Source of the DNA: Asanoa ishikariensis
GTDB lineage: Bacteria > Actinomycetota > Actinomycetes > Mycobacteriales > Micromonosporaceae
Assembly: GCF_900107455.1 (NCBI RefSeq)
Contig: NZ_FNQB01000004.1
Location: 124,001-188,000 of the forward strand
Length of the DNA stretch: 64,000 nt
Reading direction: 5' to 3'
Below are positions 41,660-50,074 of this stretch, piece by piece (within the stretch, counting starts at the first letter, position 1; each line of letters opens with the position of its first letter). The translations under genes and the position numbers were made by a program. The notes beneath the pieces are model-generated. The model saw nothing but the letters and a program-made list of their open reading frames with translations. It did no database searches and was not told the DNA's origin.

Positions 41660-42427
41660 ATGACGGCATCAGGGCAACTGAACGGCGCGGCCGCGGCGCC
41701 GCCGGTCTGGGCGCGGCGGTCCACCAACCTGGCGAAGGCGATCACCGCCGAGTTGGTGCAACGGATCGTCCGCGGCGTTCATCAGCCGGGCACGCCGCTG
41801 CCGCCCGAGCCCGCGCTCTGTGAGACGTTCGCGGTGAGCCGCACGGTGGTGCGCGAGGCGGTGAAGATCCTTCAGGAGAAGGGGCTGGTGCAGGTCCGCC
41901 AGGGCACGGGCACGATCGTCACCGCACCGTCCGAATGGGACATGCTCGACGATCTGGTGCTCGGAGCGACGATCGCCGAGGACGACACCGTGGCGATCCT
42001 CGACGACGTGGTGGTGACCCGGCGCGTCCTCGAATCGGACATGGCGAACGTCGCCGCGCGGCTGGCCGACCAGGAGACCGTCGACCTACTGCGCGCCCAG
42101 GTCGACCGCATGGACGAGCTCGTCGGCGACCACGTGACCTACGAGGAACACGACCGCGCCTTCCACGACATGATCATGCGAGCGTCCGGCAACCGCATCG
42201 CCCGGGCGGTCGTGCGCTCGCTGCAGGGTCAGGTCATCCGGAGCGCCGCCTACCTCGGGCGCACCGAGCGTGCCCTGTGTGTCGCGTCCAACCAAGGGCA
42301 CCGCCGGATCTACGACCGCATCGCCGCGCACGACCCGGCCGGCGCCGCCGAGGCGATGTTCACCCACATCACCGACGCTTGGCTGGTCCGCCGCAGCGGA
42401 CCAGACCCCGTGCGCCTGCGCCGTTAG
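41660..42427 (+). CDS. GntR family regulator, FadR/FCD subfamily
   Basis: 255 residues. Winged helix with 'PLPPEPALCETFAVSRTVVR' and 'EAVKILQEKGLVQVRQGTGT', then an FCD helical ligand domain (about 100-245) with metal-type residues in 'EEHDRAFHDMIMRASGN' and 'QGHRRIYDRIAAHD'. Divergent from the deoxysugar operon; its own -35 region overlaps the operator, so autoregulation is likely. The ligand is probably a sugar acid from the pathway. Confidence 0.94.
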   Translation: MTASGQLNGAAAAPPVWARRSTNLAKAITAELVQRIVRGVHQPGTPLPPEPALCETFAVSRTVVREAVKILQEKGLVQVRQGTGTIVTAPSEWDMLDDLVLGATIAEDDTVAILDDVVVTRRVLESDMANVAARLADQETVDLLRAQVDRMDELVGDHVTYEEHDRAFHDMIMRASGNRIARAVVRSLQGQVIRSAAYLGRTERALCVASNQGHRRIYDRIAAHDPAGAAEAMFTHITDAWLVRRSGPDPVRLRR

Positions 42428-42524
42428 TCGGCGGCCGGTGTGTAGCCGAGCTCGCGCGAGATTCGGTCGGCGCCGCCGCCCTGACCGGTTCCAACCGCTG
42501 CCGCGCGCGCCATCCAGTCCGCGT

Positions 42525-42932
42525 TTCGGCCCGTTGCTGGTCGTCGTGCGCTACGACGACCCGGCCAAGCTCGACGGCGTGCTCAGCGCGCTGCCCGGGT
42601 CGCTGACCGGCTCGATCCACGCGGAGGCCGCCGACGACCGGGCCGTGGTGCGCCGGCTGGTCGACGCCCTTGCCGCCCGCGCCGGACGGATCGTCTTCGA
42701 CGGGTATCCCACCGGCGTGCGGGTGTCCTGGGCACAGCACCACGGTGGGCCGTGGCCGGCGACCAACTCGGTGCACACCTCCGTGGGCGCGACCGCGATC
42801 CGCCGGTTCCTGCGGCCACTGGCCTGGCAGGACGCTCCGGAGTGGATCCTGCCCGACGAGCTCACGGAGGCCTTCGAGGCGATTCCGCGGCGCGTCGACG
42901 GTGCGCTCCGGCCGGGTTCGCGAAGGGCCTGA
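42525..42932 (+). pseudogene. C-terminal remnant of an aldehyde dehydrogenase (alpha-ketoglutarate semialdehyde dehydrogenase type)
   Basis: About 135 codons match the last quarter of NADP-type aldehyde dehydrogenases of the KGSADH group: 'FGPLLVVVRYDDP', 'LPGSLTGSIHAE', 'RAGRIVFDGYPTGVRVSWAQ', 'HHGGPWPATNS', 'HTSVGATAIRRFLRPLAWQD'. The catalytic cysteine/glutamate domain and cofactor domain are missing and there is no start codon with a ribosome-binding site. The gene was probably part of the deoxysugar pathway (aldehyde oxidation step) and lost ~350 codons, with the scar near 42520, ~95 bp after the regulator. Confidence 0.75.
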
Positions 42933-43186
42933 TCCATAGCCGTACATCGATTGACGATTGTGTGTCCGAGGGGGACACTGTTTGTCACGCTTCTGGCGTC
43001 GCGGGAGCCGGCGACGCCGGTCAGCGGTTGACCGACCCTCGCCGGACGGTGCTTCACCGGGCATGCCGAGCGGCGCTGGTCGACGCCCACCATGCGGGGC
43101 CTGCCGCGTCCGAGCGCCTGGCCAAGACCCACGTCGACGGTCCGGCGGCGATGCGTCACGCCCCTTGAGGCATCGAGGAGTGACGC
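42933..43186. other. intergenic region upstream of the CE1 esterase
   Basis: 254 bp. Contains an inverted repeat GTGTCC-GAGGG-GGACAC around 42961-42977 and a GAGGAGTGACGC ribosome-binding stretch just before the ATG at 43187. No LacI- or FadR-type operator of this window is seen in it. Confidence 0.5.
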
Positions 43187-44494
43187 ATGAAACTGAGTCG
43201 AACCCTGCTCGCCGGCTCCGCGGCACTGGTCGCGGTGGTGGCCTCGGCGCTGATGGTGCCGGGGCTCGCCACGCCGGCGGCCGCGGCGTCGTTGGCCGAG
43301 GTCACCAACTTCGGCGACAACCCGGGCGGCATGAGGATGCACATCTACGTGCCGGACGTCCGCCCGGCACAACCGGCGATCGTGGTCGCCATGCACGGTT
43401 GCGGCGGTTCCGGACCCGGCTTCTACTCCGGCAGTGAGTTCGCCTCGCTGGCCAACCAGTACGGCTTCATCGTCATCTACCCGTCCGCGACCCAGCAGGC
43501 CGGCTTCGGCAACTGCTTCGACACGTGGTCGGACGCGGCCAAGCGCCGCGGTGGCGGCAGCGACCCGGTCTCCATCGTGTCGATGGTGAGCTATGCGCAG
43601 CAACGCTACGGCGGTGACCGCAACCGCGTGTACGCGACCGGAAGCTCGTCCGGCGGCATGATGACCAACCAGATGCTCGCCCTCTACCCGGACGTGTTCC
43701 GCGCGGGAGCGGCGTTCATGGGTGTCCCGTTCAACTGCTTCGCCAACGCGGCCGACTATCCGCCTGGCAGCAGCAGGTGCACGGGCGGCAGCATGGACCG
43801 CACACCGCAGCAGTGGGGTGACGCGGTGCGCCAGGCCTATCCCGGCTACACCGGGGCGCGGCCCCCGGTGCAGCTCTGGCACGGCACGAACGACACGCTC
43901 GTGCCGTACTCGCTGCTGCAGGAGTCCATCGAGCAGTGGACCAACGTGTTCGGCCTCAGCCAGTCGCCGACCTCGACCGACACGCCGCGGTCCGGCTGGA
44001 ACCGTCGCCGCTTCGCCACCGCCTCCGGCGACGTGCGGGTGGAGGCCTACAGCATCGCGGGCGCCGGGCACAGCCTTCCGTCCAGCGGGATGGCTGCGGC
44101 CGCCGTCGCGTTCTTCGGTCTGAGCGGCACGAGCCCGACGCCGCCGCCGGCCACGACCCCGCCGGCCACGACGCCGCCCGCCACGACGGCTCCGCCCGCC
44201 GGAGCGTGCGCCGCGAGCTACCGCCAGGTCAGCTCGTGGACCGGGGGATTCCAGGGAGAGGTGACCGTGCGGGCGGGACAGGCGGCCGTCAACGGTTGGC
44301 AGGTCGGCCTGGGCTTCACCGGCGGCACCAGCATCACGCAGGTGTGGAGCGGCACGCTTTCCGGCAGCGGCTCGAGCTACACCGTGCGGAACGTGTCGTG
44401 GAACGCCACCATCCCCGCCGGAGGCTCGACGGTCTTCGGGTTCCTCGGTGCCGGGACCGCGGCCGCCCCAACCCTCTCGTGCACGAGCCCGTAG
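43187..44494 (+). CDS. secreted CE1 esterase (PHB depolymerase/acetyl-xylan esterase family) with CBM2
   Basis: 435 residues. Signal peptide to about residue 34 ('PAAAAS'). Catalytic domain (about 38-315): 'IVVAMHGCGGSGPGFYSGSE', Ser154 in GSSSG, Asp236 in 'HGTNDTLVPY', His295 in 'GAGHSLPS'. A repetitive Pro/Thr linker (about 313-335, PPATTPPATT units) leads to a CBM2 (about 337-435) with 'WTGGFQGEVTV' and 'NGWQVGLGF'. CE1 enzymes of this layout remove acetyl or feruloyl groups from xylan; the CBM2 targets cellulose or xylan. Monocistronic. Confidence 0.92.
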   Translation: MKLSRTLLAGSAALVAVVASALMVPGLATPAAAASLAEVTNFGDNPGGMRMHIYVPDVRPAQPAIVVAMHGCGGSGPGFYSGSEFASLANQYGFIVIYPSATQQAGFGNCFDTWSDAAKRRGGGSDPVSIVSMVSYAQQRYGGDRNRVYATGSSSGGMMTNQMLALYPDVFRAGAAFMGVPFNCFANAADYPPGSSRCTGGSMDRTPQQWGDAVRQAYPGYTGARPPVQLWHGTNDTLVPYSLLQESIEQWTNVFGLSQSPTSTDTPRSGWNRRRFATASGDVRVEAYSIAGAGHSLPSSGMAAAAVAFFGLSGTSPTPPPATTPPATTPPATTAPPAGACAASYRQVSSWTGGFQGEVTVRAGQAAVNGWQVGLGFTGGTSITQVWSGTLSGSGSSYTVRNVSWNATIPAGGSTVFGFLGAGTAAAPTLSCTSP

Positions 44495-44534
44495 CCGCAA
44501 TATTCAACTCATCTTCGACGGTCGTCAGAATTTC

Positions 44535-44564
44535 TTGACATTTATGGGCGTGGTCCCCGACGAT
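44535..44564 (+). promoter_or_regulatory. candidate promoter of the NMT1-type importer operon
   Basis: Perfect -35 TTGACA (44535-44540) followed after 18 bp by GACGAT (44559-44564), 109 bp before the binding-protein ATG. Confidence 0.4.
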
Positions 44565-44672
44565 GGCCAACAGGTCGTTGTGACCCGGCTCACACGCGCC
44601 GCACGACGGCACCTGCCACGAGCTCGCAATTGACGCATCCCACCCACCTCCGTTCCAGGAAGGGCCTCGTCA

Positions 44673-45650
44673 ATGAAGAAGGTCAGCGTTCTCGGGTTGG
44701 TCGCCGTCGTCGCGGTGGCCCTCGCCGGTTGCACGGACTCGGACTCGCCGCCGGCGGCGGCGCAGTCGGGTGGCGACCAGCTTCGCCAGGTACGGGTCGC
44801 GGCCTTGCCGATCACCGAGACAGCCGCGCTGTGGGGCGGCATTAAGGCCGGCATCTTCGCCAAGCACGGGCTTCAGGTCGAGGTGTTGCCCGCGCAGGGC
44901 GGCGCACAGGCGATTCCCGCGCTGATCAACGGTGACATCGACTTCGCCATCGGCCAGCCGTTCGGGCCGTTCCGCGCCGACGTGCAGGACCTGGGCGTCG
45001 TGGTGATCGGCAACTACGCGTCGTCCTACGCCACCGGCGACGACATCAACGCCGTCGTCGCGTCGGCCAAGTCGGGCATCAAGCGGCCCGCCGAGTTCGC
45101 CGGCCGCCGCGTCGCGGTCAACAGCCTGGGCGCCGCCGGCGACGTGACGATCATGGCGGCGGTCGAGAAGGACGGTGGTGACCCGAAGACGATCAAGTTC
45201 GTCGAGGTCGCCTTCCCCGACGCACCCGCGCAGCTCGCGGCCGGCAACATCGACGCCGCGTGGGTGCCGGAGCCGTTCGTCACCCAGCTTCGCAGCCGGG
45301 GCGACACCTTCGTCGTCGCGCCCTACCAGGCGACCGTCCCGGGGCTCGCGACGCTGACCACGATCGCGACCAAGAAGCGGTTGGACTCCGACGCGGACCT
45401 GGTGGCGGACTTCTCCGCGGCGATGAAGGAGTCGCTCCAATGGGCGCAGGACCCCGCCAACGAGCCCGCCCTCCGACAGTCCATCAAGGACAACCTGAAG
45501 CTGCCCGAGGCGGTGGCGGACTCGGTCAAGCTGCCGGCGTTCGGGTGGGAGGTCGACCGGGCGAGCCTCGAGGCGCTGGCGACGCTGGCCGGTAAGTACG
45601 GGGTCCTCGACCGCCAGCCGAACCTCGATCGCCTCATCCAGCAGCAGTAG
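44673..45650 (+). CDS. ABC transporter substrate-binding lipoprotein, NMT1/SsuA/TauA-like
   Basis: 325 residues. Lipobox 'VALAGC' (Cys near residue 20). The body has the NitT/TauT-type signature: 'TAALWGGIKAGIFAKHGLQV', 'GGAQAIPALINGDIDFAIGQ', 'AGRRVAVNSLGAAGDVTIMA', 'IDAAWVPEPFVTQLRSRGD'. Such receptors bind sulfonates, taurine, pyrimidine precursors or aromatic acids. Linked to two permeases and, further on, a PaaX-type regulator, so an aromatic or carboxylate substrate is possible. Confidence 0.92.
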   Translation: MKKVSVLGLVAVVAVALAGCTDSDSPPAAAQSGGDQLRQVRVAALPITETAALWGGIKAGIFAKHGLQVEVLPAQGGAQAIPALINGDIDFAIGQPFGPFRADVQDLGVVVIGNYASSYATGDDINAVVASAKSGIKRPAEFAGRRVAVNSLGAAGDVTIMAAVEKDGGDPKTIKFVEVAFPDAPAQLAAGNIDAAWVPEPFVTQLRSRGDTFVVAPYQATVPGLATLTTIATKKRLDSDADLVADFSAAMKESLQWAQDPANEPALRQSIKDNLKLPEAVADSVKLPAFGWEVDRASLEALATLAGKYGVLDRQPNLDRLIQQQ

Positions 45651-45657
45651 CCGTCCG

Positions 45658-46452
45658 GTGCAGGTTCCCTCCGTTCGGCGACCCCGTCCCCGCAAGGTCC
45701 TGCTCGGCGCCTGCGGCCTGGTCGGCTTCCTCCTCTGCTGGCAGCTCGTGCCGGCCCTGGGCCTCGTCGACCCGCAGTACCTGCCCTACGCCACGGACGT
45801 GCTCGTGCGGCTGGCCGAGGAGCTGCGCGACCTCGCCTTCTGGCGACGACTCGGGTTCACCATGACGTCCTGGGCGATCGGCCTCACCGTGGCGACGCTC
45901 GCCGCCGTCGTCCTCGGCGCCGTGGTCGGGCTGGTGCCGTTCCTGCGCCGCGCGACGCATACGCTGATCGAGTTCCTGCGTCCGATCCCGTCGGTCGCCC
46001 TCATCCCGCTCGCGGTGCTCATGTTCGGCATCCAACTGCAGGCCGCCCTGGTCGTCATCGTGTACGCCTCGTTCTGGCAGGTGTTCGTGCAGATGATCTA
46101 CGGTGTCGCCGATGTGGACGTCGTGGCGCGCGACACCGCTCGCAGTTTCCGCCTCAACCGGCGCCAGCGGCTGGCCTACCTGGTGCTGCCGACGGCCCTG
46201 CCCTACCTGGTGACGGGTGTCCGGCTCGCCGCCGCCGTCGCGCTGATCCTCGCCATCACGTCGGAGATGGTGATCGGCAACCCGGGCGTGGGTCGGATGA
46301 TCGAGCTCTCCCGCTCGGCCGGCGACGCCGAGGGCCTCTACGCCCTGGTGGTCCTCACCGGGCTGCTCGGACTGCTGGTCAACATCGTGTTCCGCCTCAT
46401 CGAACGGCGGTCGCTGGCCTGGCACCAGTCGGTGCGCGGGGAGGCGCCATGA
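45658..46452 (+). CDS. ABC transporter permease, SsuC/TauC-type
   Basis: 264 residues, GTG start 7 nt after the lipoprotein stop. Six helices with the EAA-type loop 'VARDTARSFRLNRRQRLAYL' and 'IEFLRPIPSVALIPLAVLMF', the standard SsuC pattern. Followed by a second, similar permease with ATGA overlap. Confidence 0.93.
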   Translation: MQVPSVRRPRPRKVLLGACGLVGFLLCWQLVPALGLVDPQYLPYATDVLVRLAEELRDLAFWRRLGFTMTSWAIGLTVATLAAVVLGAVVGLVPFLRRATHTLIEFLRPIPSVALIPLAVLMFGIQLQAALVVIVYASFWQVFVQMIYGVADVDVVARDTARSFRLNRRQRLAYLVLPTALPYLVTGVRLAAAVALILAITSEMVIGNPGVGRMIELSRSAGDAEGLYALVVLTGLLGLLVNIVFRLIERRSLAWHQSVRGEAP

Positions 46453-47264
46453 CCGCACGGACCCTCGCGGCGACCGGATCGCGCGACGTGGGCCGCCGGG
46501 TCCTCGGCGGCCTGCTGTATCCCCTCGGCCTTCCGTTCCTGGTGCTGGTGTGCTGGGGGCTGGCCTCGACGGGAACGACGAACCGGTTCTTCCCCGGCCC
46601 GCTCGCGATCCTGAGCGCCTTCCGCGAGACCTGGATCGGTCCGGCGTTCGTCGACGACGTGTTGCCGAGCCTCTACCGGCTCGGCCTCGGCATCGCGGCG
46701 TCGATCGTCGTCGGCGTCGCCGCCGGCACCGTCGTGGGTCTGTCCCGCGGTATCGGCGACGTGGTCGAGCCGTTGTTGGAGTTCTTCCGCGCCATCCCGC
46801 CGCCGGTGCTGATCCCGGTCGGCATGCTCCTGCTCGGCATCACCGACACGATGAAGGTGGTGGTCATCGTGTCGGGCGCGGTCTGGCCCATCCTGCTGAA
46901 CACGATCGACGGCGTACGGTCGATCGACAGCGTGCAGTCCGATACCGCGCGCTCGTTCCGGATCGGGCGGCGCCAGCGGCTGTGGTCTCTGGTGCTACCC
47001 GCGGCGAGCCCCCGGATCATGACCGGCGTCCGGCAGGCCCTGTCGATCGCGCTGATCCTGATGGTCATCTCGGAGATGTTCGCGTCGTCCTCCGGGCTGG
47101 GCTACCGGATCGCCTACTTCCAGCGGAACTACCTCATCGCCGAGATGTGGAGCGGCATCCTGCTGCTCGGGCTCGTCGGAGTGCTGCTCGCCGCCGCCTT
47201 CGGCGTGGTCGAGCGGCGGGTGCTTCGTTGGTACCACGGAAGCAGGGCGATCGAGCGTGCCTGA
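46449..47264 (+). CDS. ABC transporter permease, SsuC/TauC-type (second)
   Basis: 271 residues. 'LEFFRAIPPPVLIPVGMLLL' and EAA loop 'SVQSDTARSFRIGRRQRLWS'. Two different SsuC-like permeases in tandem suggest a heterodimeric channel. No ATP-binding subunit follows: the next gene is a regulator that overlaps its stop by 8 nt. Confidence 0.93.
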   Translation: MTARTLAATGSRDVGRRVLGGLLYPLGLPFLVLVCWGLASTGTTNRFFPGPLAILSAFRETWIGPAFVDDVLPSLYRLGLGIAASIVVGVAAGTVVGLSRGIGDVVEPLLEFFRAIPPPVLIPVGMLLLGITDTMKVVVIVSGAVWPILLNTIDGVRSIDSVQSDTARSFRIGRRQRLWSLVLPAASPRIMTGVRQALSIALILMVISEMFASSSGLGYRIAYFQRNYLIAEMWSGILLLGLVGVLLAAAFGVVERRVLRWYHGSRAIERA

Positions 47265-48180
47265 CCGGACCGGCCCGCCGGAGGGGCGAACTGTGCGCAG
47301 CCGTGCACCGAAGCAACTGGTGCTCGCCTTCTTCGGCGAGCACGTGGTCGACGACGATCCCGGCCCCATCCGGGCCAGCGTGCTGATCGGCGTGCTCGAG
47401 GGCGCCGGCGTCGCCGCCCCGGCGACGCGCGCCACCCTCGACCGGCTCGTGCAGACCGGCATCCTCGCGCGCAGTCGCAGCGGGCGGGAGATCCTGTTCT
47501 CCCTGACCGAACACGGCACGGCGGTGCTGCGCGAGGCGACGGCCCGGGTCCGCGGCCCGCACCCGTTCGACCCGCAGGGCACCGGCTGGACGCTCGTCAC
47601 GTTCACGATTCCCGAGGACCAGCGCACGCTCCGCCACCGCCTGCGCTCGACCCTGACGTGGGAGGGCTTCGCGCCGCTGCGCGACGGGTTGTGGTTGGCG
47701 CCCGGCGAGGTCGACCTCGCCAGCTCGCTCGAGCCGTTGCGCCAGGACCTGCCGCCGGACGCCGTCGTCGGCTTCCACGCCCGGGAGCTCACGGGGTTCC
47801 CGATCGGCCAGAGTGTCCGGGCCGCGTGGGACATCGAGACGATCCGGCGTGAGCATCTCGCGTTCATCGAGACCTGGGAAGACGCGGCGGCGACGGCTCA
47901 GGCGTCGAGCGCGCTGACGCTGCGAACGATGCTCGTGGCGGACTGGCTGGCACTGCTGCGCGCGGACCCGAGGCTGCCGCGTGAGTTCATGGACGCGCGC
48001 TGGCCCGCCGAGCGGTCGGTGGAGGTCTACCGCCGGATGCACGAGCGGCTCGCCCGGGCGTCCGCCGGCGAGTTCGCCACGCTTGTCGGCGACCGCACGG
48101 CCGTCAACCGCCGAAGCGCCGGCGCAGGTCGGTCTTCCGCACCTTCCCCGAGGCGGTCCGCGGCAGGTCGTTCACGATGA
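47257..48180 (+). CDS. PaaX family transcriptional regulator (first copy)
   Basis: 307 residues from a GTG overlapping the permease stop. N-terminal winged helix 'KQLVLAFFGEHVVDDDPGPI' with 'APATRATLDRLVQTGILARS', central 'GTGWTLVTFTIPEDQRTLRH' and 'LRDGLWLAP', and a C-terminal domain ending '...WPAERSVEVYRRMHERL'. PaaX repressors answer to aryl-CoA thioesters. The last ~25 residues (Arg/Ser-rich) are read antisense to the ligase gene (77-bp overlap) and are outside the normal family length. Co-transcribed with the importer. Confidence 0.9.
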   Translation: MPDRTGPPEGRTVRSRAPKQLVLAFFGEHVVDDDPGPIRASVLIGVLEGAGVAAPATRATLDRLVQTGILARSRSGREILFSLTEHGTAVLREATARVRGPHPFDPQGTGWTLVTFTIPEDQRTLRHRLRSTLTWEGFAPLRDGLWLAPGEVDLASSLEPLRQDLPPDAVVGFHARELTGFPIGQSVRAAWDIETIRREHLAFIETWEDAAATAQASSALTLRTMLVADWLALLRADPRLPREFMDARWPAERSVEVYRRMHERLARASAGEFATLVGDRTAVNRRSAGAGRSSAPSPRRSAAGRSR

Positions 48181-49606
48181 CCACCTTCTGGGGCAGCTTG
48201 TAGCGGGCGATCCTGCCATCCAGCATTCCGCGTACGGTCTCCGTGTCGATGGTGACGTCCGCGCGCACCGTCATGATCGCCCAGGGCACCTCACCCCATC
48301 GCTCGTCGGGGACTCCGATGACCGCTGCCGCGGTGACCCCGTCGATCTCGCTGAGCAGGAGCTCGAGCTCGGCCGGGTAGATGTTCTCGCCACCGGAGAT
48401 GATCATGTCCTTGAGTCGGCCGGCGATGTGCAGGTAACCGTCGGAGTCCAGATATCCCAGGTCGCCTGAGCGGAACCAGCCGTCCGCGGTGAGCGCCTCG
48501 GCCGTCGCCTCCGGAAGCCCGAGGTAGCCGGCGAAGACGTTGGGACCCGAGATCTCGATCTCGCCGACCGTGCCCGGCGGGCCAGGGACCCGCACGTCGG
48601 TGAAGAAGTGGGGGAGGCCGACGCTGCCCTGCTTCGCCCGCGTCATGGTCGGCGGCAGCGAGGTCACGCCGGGCGACGCCTCGGTCATGCCGTAGCCCTG
48701 GGAGAACGAGAGCCCGCGATCCTCGTACGCGCGCAGGATCCGGGTAGGCACCGCGGACCCGCCGCAGGTGAGCTTGGCCAACGTCGACAGGTCGGTCGAG
48801 GCCCAGTTCGGATGGTCGGCCATGAGCTGGTACGTCGTCGGCACTCCGCTGAGCATCGTGACGCCGTGCCGTTCGATCTGGGCGAGCGCGCGTCCGGGCT
48901 CGAAGCCCCGCTCCAGCACCATCGTGGCTCCCTTGAGGATGACGGGTAGGGCACCCATCCCCAGCGAGGCCACGTGGAACAGCGGAGAGATCATCAGCGC
49001 CACGTCCGTGGAGACGACGTCGTAGTCGACGACGCAGTTCACCGCGACCCAGGTGAGGTTGCCGTGCGTCAGCACCGCTCCCTTGGCCCGGCCGGTCGTG
49101 CCGGACGTGTAGATGATCGCCGCCGGGTCGTCCATGCCCACGCCCGCTGGCTCGGCCGTCGCGCCTTCCGCACCTGGCAGGCGCGTGAGCCCGGGCCGGG
49201 CTGGGGTTCCTCGGCCGGTGGAGACGACGTGCGGCACGCGGGCCCGGTCCGCGACGGGCGTCACGGCCTCCGTTAGCTCCGGGTCGTGGATCAGGATCCG
49301 GGCGCGGCTGTCCGTGAGGACGTGGCGCACCTCGGCCGGTGCCAGCCGGGTGTTGACCGGGACGAAGACGGCGCCGACCTGCGCGACGCCGAACATCACC
49401 TGGAGGAGGTCGGGACTGTTCTCGCCCAGGTACGCGACCGCGTCACCGCGCCGGACGCCGAGCCGCCGGAGCACCGAGGCCACCTGGTCCGCGCGATCGG
49501 CGAACTGCCGGTAGGTGGTCGACCGGTCGTCGTGAACCAGCGCGACCTTCTCGGGCGACCTGAGCCGGCGCTTGGCCAGCCAGGTGCCGATACCCTGCTG
49601 GTGCAT
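48104..49606 (-). CDS. acyl-CoA synthetase (AMP-forming)
   Basis: 500 residues. ANL-family motifs: P-loop 'YTSGTTGRAKGAVLTHGN', 'GYGMTEASPGVTSLP', 'GWFRSGDLGYLDSDGYLHI', 'GRLKDMIISGGENIYPAELE', and the C-terminal catalytic lysine in 'RTASGKVRKTDLRR'. It activates a carboxylic acid as the CoA thioester. Last gene of an operon with MaoC hydratase, amidohydrolase and SDR (15-bp gap after MaoC), matching a beta-oxidation-like or aromatic-acid route. Confidence 0.94.
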   Translation of the reverse strand: MHQQGIGTWLAKRRLRSPEKVALVHDDRSTTYRQFADRADQVASVLRRLGVRRGDAVAYLGENSPDLLQVMFGVAQVGAVFVPVNTRLAPAEVRHVLTDSRARILIHDPELTEAVTPVADRARVPHVVSTGRGTPARPGLTRLPGAEGATAEPAGVGMDDPAAIIYTSGTTGRAKGAVLTHGNLTWVAVNCVVDYDVVSTDVALMISPLFHVASLGMGALPVILKGATMVLERGFEPGRALAQIERHGVTMLSGVPTTYQLMADHPNWASTDLSTLAKLTCGGSAVPTRILRAYEDRGLSFSQGYGMTEASPGVTSLPPTMTRAKQGSVGLPHFFTDVRVPGPPGTVGEIEISGPNVFAGYLGLPEATAEALTADGWFRSGDLGYLDSDGYLHIAGRLKDMIISGGENIYPAELELLLSEIDGVTAAAVIGVPDERWGEVPWAIMTVRADVTIDTETVRGMLDGRIARYKLPQKVVIVNDLPRTASGKVRKTDLRRRFGG

Positions 49607-49621
49607 CAGCGACCTCCCAGC

Positions 49622-50074
49622 TCAGGCGTAGAAGCGGTAGAGCCCGCGGGCGACCACCGCGGGCTTGGGTCCGCCTTCGATGTCGATCGCCTGGTCGACC
49701 GTGATCTGGAAGCCCCCGGTGACCGCGGTGACCTCGGCGACGACGGCCCGCATGCGGATGCGGGATCCGACCACGACGGGGGCGGGGAAACGCACCTTGT
49801 CGAGACCGTAGTTCACCTTCGTCGCCACGCCCCGCACGTCGAGCAGCTCCGTCCACAGTGGGATGAGTAGGGCGAGGGTCAGAAAACCGTGCGCGACCGG
49901 CGCACCGAACGGGCCGGACCGGGCGCGCTCGGCGTCGACGTGGATCCACTGGTGGTCGTCGGTGGCGTCCGCGAAGAGGTTGACCTGCTCCTGCGTGACC
50001 GTCCGGTAGGCACTGTGACCGAGGTCCGCGCCGGCGATCTCGGGGAGCTGGTCATAGCTGATCGTCGTCGGCAC
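49622..50074 (-). CDS. MaoC family (R)-hydratase
   Basis: 150 residues from the GTG at 50074 (AGGAGGA 7 nt upstream; the frame is open 7 codons further). Hot-dog fold with hydratase motif 'DATDDHQWIHVDAERARSGP' and 'APVAHGFLTLAL', plus 'VNYGLDKVRFPAPVVVGSRI'. It hydrates an enoyl-CoA. It overlaps the amidohydrolase 3' end by 23 bp. Confidence 0.93.
   Translation of the reverse strand: MPTTISYDQLPEIAGADLGHSAYRTVTQEQVNLFADATDDHQWIHVDAERARSGPFGAPVAHGFLTLALLIPLWTELLDVRGVATKVNYGLDKVRFPAPVVVGSRIRMRAVVAEVTAVTGGFQITVDQAIDIEGGPKPAVVARGLYRFYA

Noticed and set aside
42424-42520. Short minus-strand tail reading '...RISRELGYTPAAD' and a stop, looking like the end of another gene
   Set aside because: It looks protein-like for ~20 codons but no family could be assigned, and upstream it runs into antisense of the dehydrogenase remnant. 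It may be part of the deletion scar.
44150-44205. Tandem repeat of ACGACnCCGCC units as a possible CRISPR or minisatellite
   Set aside because: It encodes the Pro/Thr linker (PPATT repeats) of the CE1-CBM2 protein; too short and coding.
47257-48180. Frameshift at the PaaX C-terminus
   Set aside because: The family-length part is intact to about residue 280; the extra Arg/Ser-rich end simply reads into the convergent gene until a stop, which does not require a mutation.
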